Positions 49,901-60,837 of a stretch of 64,000 nucleotides of DNA are shown piece by piece. The DNA lies in NCBI RefSeq assembly GCF_008245045.1, contig NZ_CP043428.1, positions 1,364,001-1,428,000 of the forward strand, written 5' to 3'. Source of the DNA: Campylobacter volucris. GTDB taxonomy: Bacteria > Campylobacterota > Campylobacteria > Campylobacterales > Campylobacteraceae. The translations under genes and the position numbers were made by a program. Numbering within the stretch: position 1 is the first letter of the stretch; each line of letters begins with the position of its first letter. Under the pieces are notes generated by a model. It saw nothing but the letters and a program-made list of their open reading frames with translations, made no database searches and was not told the origin of the DNA.

Positions 49901-50679
49901 TCACAAAGTCCTAAGATATATAAAAGCTCTTTGTAAAATGCATTGTTTAGTGAATTTGCATCATTTGGACTAAATTCATTTAATAAAAAATCTTTATTAA
50001 AAATTTTAAAAATACTTGAAAGATTTTTAAAATTTGAATTTTGTTTATCTTTAAATGGCGTCAAATCTATAAAAAAGCCTTTTAGAGTGTCATTAGAAGT
50101 TTCTATAATCTTAGCTGCTTCTTTATAAAATTCATCTGTATTGCCTTTAAAAAGTGAATTTTCATTAGTAAAACTTTCAAAAAGTTTTTTAAATTTAGCA
50201 TTTTTGTAAAAAAGCTCTTCAAAATCCTTGGATCTAAATACATAAAATTTATAAAAATCCGTAATGATGATAAATTTTAAAGAAAAACTATGCTCTCTAT
50301 TTCTAAAATAATACAAAATACTTTCATGCAAAGCTTTTGCATTTGGCTTAGTTTGAGAGATAAATTCTTTTGAATTTATCTTTTTGGCTTCTATTAAAAC
50401 TTCTAAATCTGTGCTTAGCTCATCTTTTGTTATGGATAAATCTATCTCACTTTTACCTTTTTGTTTGGTCTTTATGTGTGTTTTGAAATTTAAACTCGCT
50501 AAAAATGGGCTCAAAGCATTTGCCACTAAATAATCTTCATTTTGTTCGTGTGCTTGTTCGAGTTTTAAAAGATATTTTGATAAAGCTTTATTAAAATGAT
50601 CAAATTCGTTTTGTGTGATTTGTTTTTTACGATAATATGGATTTAAAAAATCTTTTTCATTAAGCAAAGCAAGATGCAT
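46942..50679 (-). CDS. Single-chain restriction-modification enzyme (type IIG-like, Eco57I/N6-adenine methylase family)
   Basis: 1,245 aa. The N-terminal nuclease region has a PD-(D/E)xK-like core, D80 with E97-A-K99 (SEIDLS, VLIEAKK). The methylase region has SAM motif I LAVGSGHFL at about residue 526 and the adenine motif IV NPPY at about 816. The C-terminal 350 residues would recognise the target sequence. Such enzymes need no separate subunits. It resembles C. jejuni Cj0690c-type enzymes (from memory). AAAGG precedes the ATG. Confidence 0.88.
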   Translation of the reverse strand: MHLALLNEKDFLNPYYRKKQITQNEFDHFNKALSKYLLKLEQAHEQNEDYLVANALSPFLASLNFKTHIKTKQKGKSEIDLSITKDELSTDLEVLIEAKKINSKEFISQTKPNAKALHESILYYFRNREHSFSLKFIIITDFYKFYVFRSKDFEELFYKNAKFKKLFESFTNENSLFKGNTDEFYKEAAKIIETSNDTLKGFFIDLTPFKDKQNSNFKNLSSIFKIFNKDFLLNEFSPNDANSLNNAFYKELLYILGLCEQNSKAIITQSEQSKQGQGTLYYAIESKLEDKNFETILKFIILWLNRILFLKLIESNLIRFNNDKNLKFLNYEKIPNFTALSHLFFDILAKEKQKRSESKFSYLPYLNSSLFEKQDIEKSLLFINALDDDSTLEYFPHTQLKDENGKSKKGKVLLLEYLFEFLDSFDFGSDEQSEELIKQKELINSSVLGNVFEKLNGYKEGSFYTPSFITSYMCKESISKVVLDKFNAKFKLNSTNLNELKKDLRDFRISKEEKLDLLNSIRICDLAVGSGHFLVSALNCLLMVYYELNLFEQDFYLSIENDEILIQNEKGEFIEYKRPSFEKDKAHQIQKELFECKKLIIENNLFGVDINSNSCEITKLRLWIELLKHSYYQSFENEYYHDLKTLPNIDINIKCGNSLISYFDINKSLTHYPNIKERMDKYKRIVKDYKDGFYTDKTMISKEIQNLKTSFKNFCLKDKFAKEIKAFTNDANEYSKKYGDFLVSSYDDENFKSFFSKNMFEFDFDESKAKKEFTKLTKLYESIFDLESSHPFEWRFEFPEVLDESGNFKGFDLIIGNPPYIRQEEIKELKNTLSKNYKVYKGTADIYTYFYELGFNVLKENGILSFITSNKYTRAGYGEPLREFLLKNTCILKYIDLNGIKVFDSATVDTSMLSFEKIKIKENTFKYLSLNNELLKNYDFEISVIKEFLNISQNSLSKESFTFNDESTNALKAKIERIGTPLKDWHGLNINYGIKTGLNEAFIITTEKKDEILANCKDEDEKERTAKLIRKMLRGRDIKRYSYEWAGLWVIGTFPSLKIDIEQYPSLKSYLSNFLPRIEQSGEKGCRKKTSNKWFETQDNIAYYEEFEKEKIVWAEMTREPCFIYDISQVFTNQTCYIFTSPYSKYLIGILNSNIIFYYMQQISSNLGDGAFRWIKQYIEKLPIPKINSKNEKLANELVSLVDEILKAKEQNKNANTQEQENKINSLVYKLYNLTEEEISIIEGK

Positions 50680-51002
50680 AATTAACCTTTTATAAAAAAA
50701 TAATTTGTATTTTACTAAAATTTGCTTTTATATAAAAACTATATTTTTTATAATTTAATAAATCTTTATATGCTTGTTGTAATTAAACTAATCAGTATCA
50801 ATCAATTTATCAAACCTAGCCCATCCTTTTTTTCAAAAACCCAACCCTAAAAAACTAAAAATCTTTAAATAAATAAAATAACCAACAACCCCTCCAAAAA
50901 ATACCTTAATTATAATCTTTATCATTTCTATATAAAAACCATACATCCTAATAAAAAACTAAAACTATAACCAATAAGCTTTTTTATTTTTCGCCCACCA
51001 AA

Positions 51003-51122
51003 CTCAATCACTCAATCACTCAATCACTCAATCACTCAATCACTCAATCACTCAATCACTCAATCACTCAATCACTCAATCACTCAATCACTCAATCACT
51101 CAATCACTCAATCACTCAATCA
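51003..51122. repeat. Tandem array, 15 copies of an 8-bp unit
   Basis: CTCAATCA repeated exactly 15 times without a mismatch. The unit is not a multiple of three, no start codon precedes it in an open frame, and the opposite strand has stops in every frame, so it is not coding. Array length may vary between isolates. Confidence 0.97.
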
Positions 51123-51230
51123 CTCAAACTCACCCAAACTCACCCAAACTCACCCAAACTCACCCAAACTCACCCAAACTCACCCAAACTCACCCAAACT
51201 CACCCAAACTTATTCAAACTCACTTAATCA
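51123..51230. repeat. Tandem array of a 10-bp unit, 8 perfect copies
   Basis: CACCCAAACT occurs eight times at 51131-51210, flanked by variant units (ACTCAAACT-type before; TATTCAAACT and CACTTAATCA after). On the minus strand it reads GGG every ten bases with seven-base loops, the canonical spacing limit for G-quadruplexes. Confidence 0.95.
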
Positions 51231-51679
51231 ACAAGCAAGCAATTTAATTATAAACCCATAAAAACATTTAAAGGATTAAAAACTAAAAACAAATAAAAAA
51301 ACTAAAATCAATTCATAAATAAATATATTGATAAATTTGTATATTAAAAACAAATCCTAATCCAATAAATAAACTAAAATCCAAACTACAATCAACAAAT
51401 ACAAACAAACTAAATATAATTATCAATACTTATAAATATAATTAACACAAACTAATCTTAATCAATAATTTAACCTAAGTAAAAACTAACAATTAAAAAA
51501 AACTAAAAAGTAAGCAATAAATATATCATAAACCCTAAAAACATTTAAATTATTTATAAAAAATCCAACAAATAAAAAATATAAATAAATAATAAAGAAT
51601 TGATAAAAATAAAAGCTAGTAAATAAATTAAACTATAAAGAATTAATACAAATAGAAGAATAAAAATAAGTAATTAACA

Positions 51680-51797
51680 AGTCCGCAATGAGCTACTTTC
51701 CCCCTGCCAGTAAGGCGTAGTATCATCACCCACGATGTGCTTAGCTTCTTGGTTCGGGATGGATCAAGGCGTCTCCACATCTGTATAATCACGGACA
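51680..51797 (-). rRNA. rrf: 5S ribosomal RNA
   Basis: Minus-strand sequence begins TGTCCGTGATTATACAG and contains the conserved GATCCATCCCGAACCAAGAA segment of loop regions, ending near the complementary CTCATTGCGGACTTG. Ends are placed by pairing of the terminal stem. Confidence 0.93.
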
Positions 51798-51900
51798 TTG
51801 TTATTTAAATATTCTTTATAAGAATACTTAAAAAACAATGTTAAGAGCAAGTTCTAATACAAACTTTACCTATAAAGATTTTTATAAAACTTATTTATAT

Positions 51901-51927
51901 ATAAAAACCTTAACAAGGAAGTGATGC
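51901..51927 (-). other. Pre-23S processing stem, 3' arm
   Basis: Reverse complement of 54864-54890 with 26 of 27 bases matching. The two arms close the 23S precursor, the usual RNase III target. Confidence 0.8.
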
Positions 51928-51934
51928 TTAAATA

Positions 51935-54843
<2,909 letters not shown>

Positions 54844-54863
54844 TTTACCTTTTATTCTAAAAC

Positions 54864-54890
54864 GCATCACTTCCTTGTTAAAGTTTTTAT
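54864..54890 (-). other. Pre-23S processing stem, 5' arm
   Basis: Pairs with 51901-51927 (26 of 27 bases) across the 23S gene. See the other arm. Confidence 0.8.
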
Positions 54891-55220
54891 AATAAAACCT
54901 TACTATCTTAAGACGGAAAGCATTTAAACACTTAATAACTAAATATAGCTAATAAGCTGTGAGTTTAAAACTTATCTTTAATCTTTCAAGATTAAAGCAA
55001 AGATAATAATAATTTTATTCTTTAACAAGTCCTGTAAAATTGTTTTTATTAAAACTTGCTTGTGACTCTTAACAATGATAATTCAAATAACATTAAATAA
55101 AAGTATTTTATTCAAATATTTTATTTAGCTTAGGTCTTAAAACCTAAAGTAAATATAATTACTCATATACTTACTTTAAGTTTTAAAACTTTTAATTAAT
55201 TGATAAACAAATCTTTTTTA
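54891..55220. other. 23S-tRNA internal spacer without genes
   Basis: AT-rich spacer between tRNA-Ile and 23S. I see no tRNA, reading frame or clear boxA in it. Confidence 0.7.
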
Positions 55221-55297
55221 TGGTGGGCCTAACAAGACTTGAACTTGTGACCTCACCCTTATCAGGGGTGCACTCTAACCAGCTGAGCTATAGGCCC
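55221..55297 (-). tRNA. tRNA-Ile (GAT)
   Basis: Cloverleaf folds on the minus strand with GGGCCTA acceptor stem, anticodon GAT in the loop of CACCCCTGATAAGGGTG, GTTCAAGTC T arm and encoded CCA. Standard 16S-23S spacer tRNA. Confidence 0.96.
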
Positions 55298-55305
55298 TTA
55301 ATAAA

Positions 55306-55381
55306 TGGTGGAGAATAGCGGGATCGAACCGCTGACCTCCTGCGTGCAAAGCAGGCGCTCTCCCAGCTGAGCTAATTCCCC
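55306..55381 (-). tRNA. tRNA-Ala (TGC)
   Basis: GGGGAAT acceptor stem, CTGCTTTGCACGCAG anticodon arm with TGC, GGTTCGATCCC T arm, encoded CCA. It lies just downstream of 16S on the minus strand. Confidence 0.96.
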
Positions 55382-55396
55382 AAAATTAGCTTTTCA

Positions 55397-55426
55397 TCAA
55401 TCTTTGAAATCTAAACAAGGATGATT
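55397..55426 (-). other. Pre-16S processing stem, 3' arm
   Basis: TCAATCTTTGAAATCTA (55397-55413) is the exact reverse complement of 57121-57137, and pairing continues with a few bulges. The arms flank the 16S gene and match an RNase III stem. Confidence 0.8.
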
Positions 55427-55472
55427 GAGTTTATATGAACTGATAGTTGTGAGACTTATCAGTTTGTACTCT

Positions 55473-56986
<1,514 letters not shown>

Positions 56987-57105
56987 AAATTATAGATAGT
57001 TTAATCTTTTTCTTCAAAGAAAAAGTATTTTAAAGATTAATAAAATAATCTTTGAATTATTCGTATGATAGATTTACATTATAAAATAATATAAATCTCT
57101 GGCTC

Positions 57106-57137
57106 AATCGATCACTTATTTAGATTTCAAAGATTGA
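57106..57137 (-). other. Pre-16S processing stem, 5' arm
   Basis: TAGATTTCAAAGATTGA (57121-57137) pairs exactly with 55397-55413; the extension to 57106 pairs with minor bulges. Confidence 0.8.
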
Positions 57138-57167
57138 CTATAAGATTTGATTAACAATATTAATAAT

Positions 57168-57179
57168 TTAAAGAACAAT
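57168..57179 (-). promoter_or_regulatory. boxA-like antitermination site of the rrn leader
   Basis: Minus strand TTGTTCTTTAAA resembles the boxA consensus TGCTCTTTAACA and lies between the promoter and the pre-16S stem, the expected place for Nus-factor loading. Confidence 0.6.
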
Positions 57180-57242
57180 TTAAAAATTAGAGATTGAAAT
57201 ATCTTAATTTTTAACTACCTTTTTTTAAAAAAAGGAAATGAA

Positions 57243-57248
57243 ATTATA
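57243..57248 (-). promoter_or_regulatory. -10 box of the rRNA operon
   Basis: Perfect TATAAT on the minus strand (context TATATAGATATAAT), about 255 bases before mature 16S and upstream of boxA. No standard -35 is visible. Confidence 0.6.
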
Positions 57249-57645
57249 TCTATATAAGCTTAAAGTTTTATTAGGTTAGAGGAAAAGATATGGAGGATAT
57301 AAATTAAAAAAATAAAAACATTAAAAGGGTTTGATTTGAAAAATAGTATTTTAGAAATTTTAAGTGGATTTTCGCAGCTTTAGTTTTAATAAGTAATTTA
57401 AAAGAAAGTGGAAATGGTGGAAGGGATTGAGAGAGAAAAGGGATAAAGAGTTATCTTATAAAAATTAAAATATATCATGGTGTAAAAATTATCAAAATAT
57501 TTAGAAAATTAAAAATTTAAGAAGAAACAAAAATCTAAAAATGATTTTAGAAAATATACAGAAGATATTAAAAATTAAAAACTAAATTAACTTAGATAGG
57601 GTTTTTAATTTATATAAGCTTGTAACTATAAGAATAAGATAAAAG
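57249..57645. other. Gene-free spacer between tRNA-Leu and the rrn promoter
   Basis: About 400 bases with no reading frame or RNA I recognise. The plus strand is purine-rich and C-poor (about 12 C against 47 G in 57301-57600 by hand count), the opposite bias to the spacer behind 5S. Confidence 0.7.
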
Positions 57646-57730
57646 TGGTGCGGATGAAAGGACTTGAACCTTCACGCATTGCTGCACCAGATCCTAAGTC
57701 TGGCGTGTCTGCCAATTTCACCACATCCGC
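57646..57730 (-). tRNA. tRNA-Leu (TAG)
   Basis: 85 bases with the long variable arm of class II tRNAs, anticodon TAG in CAGACTTAGGATCTG, encoded CCA. Last of five clustered tRNAs. Confidence 0.95.
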
Positions 57731-57736
57731 TAAAAG

Positions 57737-57813
57737 TGGTACGCTCAAGAGGATTCGAACCTCTGACCTACGGCTTAGAAGGCCGTTGCTCTATCCAGCT
57801 GAGCTATGAGCGC
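57737..57813 (-). tRNA. tRNA-Arg (TCT)
   Basis: GCGCTCA acceptor stem, anticodon TCT in ACGGCCTTCTAAGCCGT, GGTTCGAATCC T arm, encoded CCA. Confidence 0.95.
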
Positions 57814-57839
57814 ATAATAATGAAGTATATCAGGCAATG

Positions 57840-57916
57840 TGGTGCGCCCGATAGGAATCGAACCCATAACCTACAGATCCGAAGTCTGTCGCTCTATCCA
57901 GTTGAGCTACGAGCGC
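57840..57916 (-). tRNA. tRNA-Arg (TCG)
   Basis: GCGCTCG acceptor stem, anticodon TCG in ACAGACTTCGGATCTGT, GGTTCGATTCC T arm, encoded CCA. Confidence 0.93.
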
Positions 57917-57919
57917 TGA

Positions 57920-57997
57920 TGGGGTGAGTGATGGGAATCGAACCCACGACCCTCAGGACCACAATCTGATGCTCTAACCGACTGAGCTACACTCACC
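57920..57997 (-). tRNA. tRNA-His (GTG)
   Basis: GGTGAGTG acceptor with the extra 5' G of histidine tRNAs, anticodon GTG in TCAGATTGTGGTCCTGA, encoded CCA. Confidence 0.95.
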
Positions 57998-58008
57998 ATT
58001 TATATAAA

Positions 58009-58086
58009 TGGTCGGGGTGAAAGGATTCGAACCTTCGGCCCCTTGGTCCCAAACCAAGTGCGCTAACCAGACTGCGCTACACCCCG
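58009..58086 (-). tRNA. tRNA-Pro (TGG)
   Basis: CGGGGTG acceptor stem, anticodon TGG in CTTGGTTTGGGACCAAG, encoded CCA. First tRNA of the cluster in the direction of transcription. Confidence 0.95.
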
Positions 58087-58108
58087 ATGTATTAAAAATA
58101 AAAGCGAT

Positions 58109-58137
58109 ATTCTACATAAAAAAAATTTAAAAGTCAA
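58109..58137 (-). promoter_or_regulatory. Strong sigma70 promoter of the tRNA cluster
   Basis: On the minus strand TTGACT (58132-58137), a 17-base T-rich spacer, and TAGAAT (58109-58114) preceded by ATG. The full -35/-10 pair at ideal spacing is rare in Campylobacter, and the first tRNA begins 23 bases downstream. Confidence 0.75.
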
Positions 58138-58143
58138 GATAAT

Positions 58144-58166
58144 CTTGATGTCAAAAAGACATCAAG
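58144..58166 (-). terminator. Hairpin after terC
   Basis: CTTGATGTC and GACATCAAG form a nine-bp stem with a five-base loop right after the terC stop on the minus strand. A second overlapping palindrome (TCAAGATAATCTTGA, 58134-58148) competes with it and lies next to the tRNA -35. Confidence 0.6.
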
Positions 58167-58169
58167 GTG

Positions 58170-58886
58170 TTAAGATTTTGCTTTTTTTGAAGCAATGATA
58201 TTTAAAATTTCAACCACGAGTGAAAAAGCCATCGCTGTATAAATATAAGCTTTGTCTATATGTATGTCAAAACTTTCACAAACTAAAACAGCACCAATTA
58301 ACACTAAAAATACTAATGCTAAAATTTTTATACTTGGATATTTTTCAACAAAATTAGCAATTGGCTTAGACGCAAAGAGCATAACCATCACAGCTATAAT
58401 CACAGCTATAATCATTATTTCTATATCTTGAGCAATTCCTACAGCTGTAATAACACTATCTAGTGAAAATACTATATCTATAATAGCAATCTCTGCTACT
58501 ACTATCCAAAGTTTATTGCTTATTTTAACATTAGCGTGATTTTCTTCTTTATGAGAAATATGCTCTTTAATTTCTTTGATTGATTTAAAAATCAAAAACA
58601 ATCCACCAAGCAATAAAACCAAATCTCTACCAGAAATTTCATTACCCAATACACTAAATAAAGGCGTAACAAGCTTCATTACCCAAAATAACGAAAATAG
58701 TAACAATATCCTAGTAATCATCGCAAAAGCAAGACCTAAAATCCTACCTTTATCTCTATGTTCAGGTGGTAATTTACTTACTAAAATAGCTAAAAAGATG
58801 ATATTGTCTATACCTAAAACAATCTCTAAAGCTATTAAGGTAAATAAAACAATCCAAGCATCAATGCTAAAAATCCATTCAAACAT
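58170..58886 (-). CDS. TerC-family membrane protein
   Basis: 238 aa with seven TM helices. LEIVLGIDNIIFLAILVSKLP near the start and EIAIIDIVFSLDSVITAVGIA in the middle hold the paired Asp residues of the family. Members export manganese or protect against tellurite in other bacteria; the substrate here is not known. Monogenic, with a hairpin after it. Confidence 0.88.
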   Translation of the reverse strand: MFEWIFSIDAWIVLFTLIALEIVLGIDNIIFLAILVSKLPPEHRDKGRILGLAFAMITRILLLFSLFWVMKLVTPLFSVLGNEISGRDLVLLLGGLFLIFKSIKEIKEHISHKEENHANVKISNKLWIVVAEIAIIDIVFSLDSVITAVGIAQDIEIMIIAVIIAVMVMLFASKPIANFVEKYPSIKILALVFLVLIGAVLVCESFDIHIDKAYIYTAMAFSLVVEILNIIASKKAKS

Positions 58887-58930
58887 TTATCTCCCTTGAA
58901 AATAAAAATTGTAATTATAGTAATGAAAAA

Positions 58931-59503
58931 TTAATCGTTTTCAAAAATTTTTCTAATAGCTAAAGGCAAAAGCTCAAATTCTAAAGAATGAATTTTTTCT
59001 TCAAATTCTTTTAAAGTCAAATCGTTTTTTTCAAAAGCTTTTTGCGCTATTATAATGCCACCATCAAGTTCTTCATTTACCCAATGAACGCTTACTCCAG
59101 CTACTTTCATATCACTTTCATAGCTTTCTTTAATAGCATTAGCACCCTTAAATAAAGGCAGTAAAGATGGATGAAGGTTTATGGCTTTAATTTGCTGAGT
59201 AAATACAGGGCTTAAAATTCTCATAAAACCCGCTAAAATAGTCAAATCAATATCATATTTTTGAATTTCTTCTACTAAAATTTTATCAAAGTCTTCTCTA
59301 AATTTAAAATTTTTATGCTCAATAATGGTCGTTTTAATACCATATTTCAAAGCTCTTTGTATACCAAAGGCATCTTTTTTATTGCATATACAAAGTGCGA
59401 CTTCAAAAGTTTTATCTTTAAATGTTTTTTTGTGTAGTTTTTTTAAAATATTTTCTAAATTACTTCCATTACCACTAAAAAGCACAGCAAGTTTTATAAG
59501 CAT
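58931..59503 (-). CDS. purN: Phosphoribosylglycinamide formyltransferase
   Basis: 190 aa; transfers formyl from 10-formyl-THF to GAR, the third step of purine synthesis. LFSGNGSNLENIL binds phosphate, LAGFMRILSPVF and the catalytic INLHPSLLPLFKG segment are intact. Overlaps nnrD by ten bases. Complements purF at the left end of the window. Confidence 0.95.
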   Translation of the reverse strand: MLIKLAVLFSGNGSNLENILKKLHKKTFKDKTFEVALCICNKKDAFGIQRALKYGIKTTIIEHKNFKFREDFDKILVEEIQKYDIDLTILAGFMRILSPVFTQQIKAINLHPSLLPLFKGANAIKESYESDMKVAGVSVHWVNEELDGGIIIAQKAFEKNDLTLKEFEEKIHSLEFELLPLAIRKIFEND

Positions 59504-60837
59504 TTTAGTCCCTTAATAAGCTTTAAAGCATCAAAACTATTAAGATTAAATTTATACTTTTTAGCCACCAATGCATGAGCTAAGACAGAATTTCTTGCCG
59601 CACTTAAAGCATCAAATTTTACACCAAGTAAAGCTGCTATCATACCACTTAAAACATCTCCACTCCCAGCTTTTGCTAAAGCCGCATTAGCACAATTTAC
59701 CACATAAAGCTTTTCTTTTTGAGTTATGATGGTATTAGCACCCTTTAACACTAAAACACAATCATAACAAGCACTAAATTTTTTAGCATAATAAAAACGA
59801 TTTTTTTGTATCTCTTGTGTTGAAATATCTTCACCAAAACACATTTTTAAAAGATAGGCAAATTCTTTAGGATGTGGAGTTATAATGACATCTTTTCGGT
59901 TTAAATGTAAAAGTATATGATGACTTTGAAAGCAATTTGCATCTAAAACCAAGGGGATATTGTTTAAAATTTCATCTTGTAAAATATCCAAATTTTCAAG
60001 TCCCATACCTAAGGCGATAGCGTTTGCTTTTGAACTTATGCTTGATTTTACCATCAACAAAGGCGAAAAACTATCCTTAGCTACTAAAGAAACAAGTCCA
60101 GCACCAAATTCCAAAGCTCCAAGACCAGCCAAAGTACCAGCACTTTTACTTGCTAATATATAAATATGACCAAAATTTCCTTTATGAGAGTTAATTTTTC
60201 TATCTATAAGCTTTAAATCTTTTTTTTCAAGTAAAAAATTTTGAACTTTTGGTTTTAAATTTAAGCCTAAATTTAAACATTTAATTTTACCAACATAAGT
60301 TTTAGCAAAATCTTCTAAAAGCTTTTCTTTAACCACTCCCATACACAAAGTAAAATCAGCTTTAAAACACTCACCAAATCCAAGTCCGCTAGGCGTATCA
60401 CAAGCTATCTTTAAAGCTTTGCTTTTGTTAATTTTTATAAAAATTTTTTGTAGATTTTCATCTAAAGCCTTGTTTAAACCACTGCCAAAAATACAATCAA
60501 CTATAATGTCATAATGCTTAAATTTAGGCTCTTTTTTTAAAAATTTAAAGCCTGCATTTTTTAAAATGCTTTTTTGTTTTTTAAATAAAAAACTTTGCTT
60601 ATAATCAAAACAATAAGCTTTGCATTTTTTAAGATGTCTTATGGCCACAAGCCCATCTGCTCCATTTCCTCCACCACCAAGCAAAAATAAAATTTTAGCA
60701 TTTTTAAATTTTTTACTTTGTTTTTTAATAAATTTTGCAAGATTAATGCCTGCATTTTCCATCATAATAAGTTCATCTAAACCTTTATCACAAAGCTCTT
60801 TTTCAAAAAGGGTGTTATCTTTACATATTGCTTTCAT
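59494..60837 (-). CDS. nnrD: Bifunctional NAD(P)HX epimerase/dehydratase
   Basis: About 447 aa from the ATG at 60837. Repairs hydrated NAD(P)H. The N-terminal YjeF epimerase domain has MMENAGINLAKF and LLGGGGNGADGLVAIRHL; the C-terminal ribokinase-like dehydratase domain has GNFGHIYILASKSAGTLAGLGALEFGAGLV and AKAGSGDVLSGMIAALL. The start overlaps the rmuC end by 17 bases. An upstream ATG at 60879 is inside rmuC. Confidence 0.9.
   Translation of the reverse strand: MKAICKDNTLFEKELCDKGLDELIMMENAGINLAKFIKKQSKKFKNAKILFLLGGGGNGADGLVAIRHLKKCKAYCFDYKQSFLFKKQKSILKNAGFKFLKKEPKFKHYDIIVDCIFGSGLNKALDENLQKIFIKINKSKALKIACDTPSGLGFGECFKADFTLCMGVVKEKLLEDFAKTYVGKIKCLNLGLNLKPKVQNFLLEKKDLKLIDRKINSHKGNFGHIYILASKSAGTLAGLGALEFGAGLVSLVAKDSFSPLLMVKSSISSKANAIALGMGLENLDILQDEILNNIPLVLDANCFQSHHILLHLNRKDVIITPHPKEFAYLLKMCFGEDISTQEIQKNRFYYAKKFSACYDCVLVLKGANTIITQKEKLYVVNCANAALAKAGSGDVLSGMIAALLGVKFDALSAARNSVLAHALVAKKYKFNLNSFDALKLIKGLKCL

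Larger units (their letters stand above)
50680..51679. other. 1-kb gene-free, G-depleted spacer between the restriction gene and 5S rRNA
   Basis: No credible reading frame on either strand. By hand count the plus strand has only two G in 50821-51180 but well over 40 C in the first 180 bases of that stretch. It contains two tandem arrays (listed separately) and a degenerate repeat pair (51250-51272 and 51528-51549, ATAAACCC followed by AAAAACATTTAAA). Confidence 0.85.

Noticed and set aside
51003-51210. CRISPR array
   Set aside because: The units are contiguous with no spacers and are only 8 or 10 bases long.
50978-51216. Long open frame through the tandem repeats on the plus strand
   Set aside because: It has no start codon or ribosome site; openness follows from the lack of G.
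57664-57927. 87-codon frame across the tRNA cluster
   Set aside because: It runs through three intact tRNA genes on the opposite strand.
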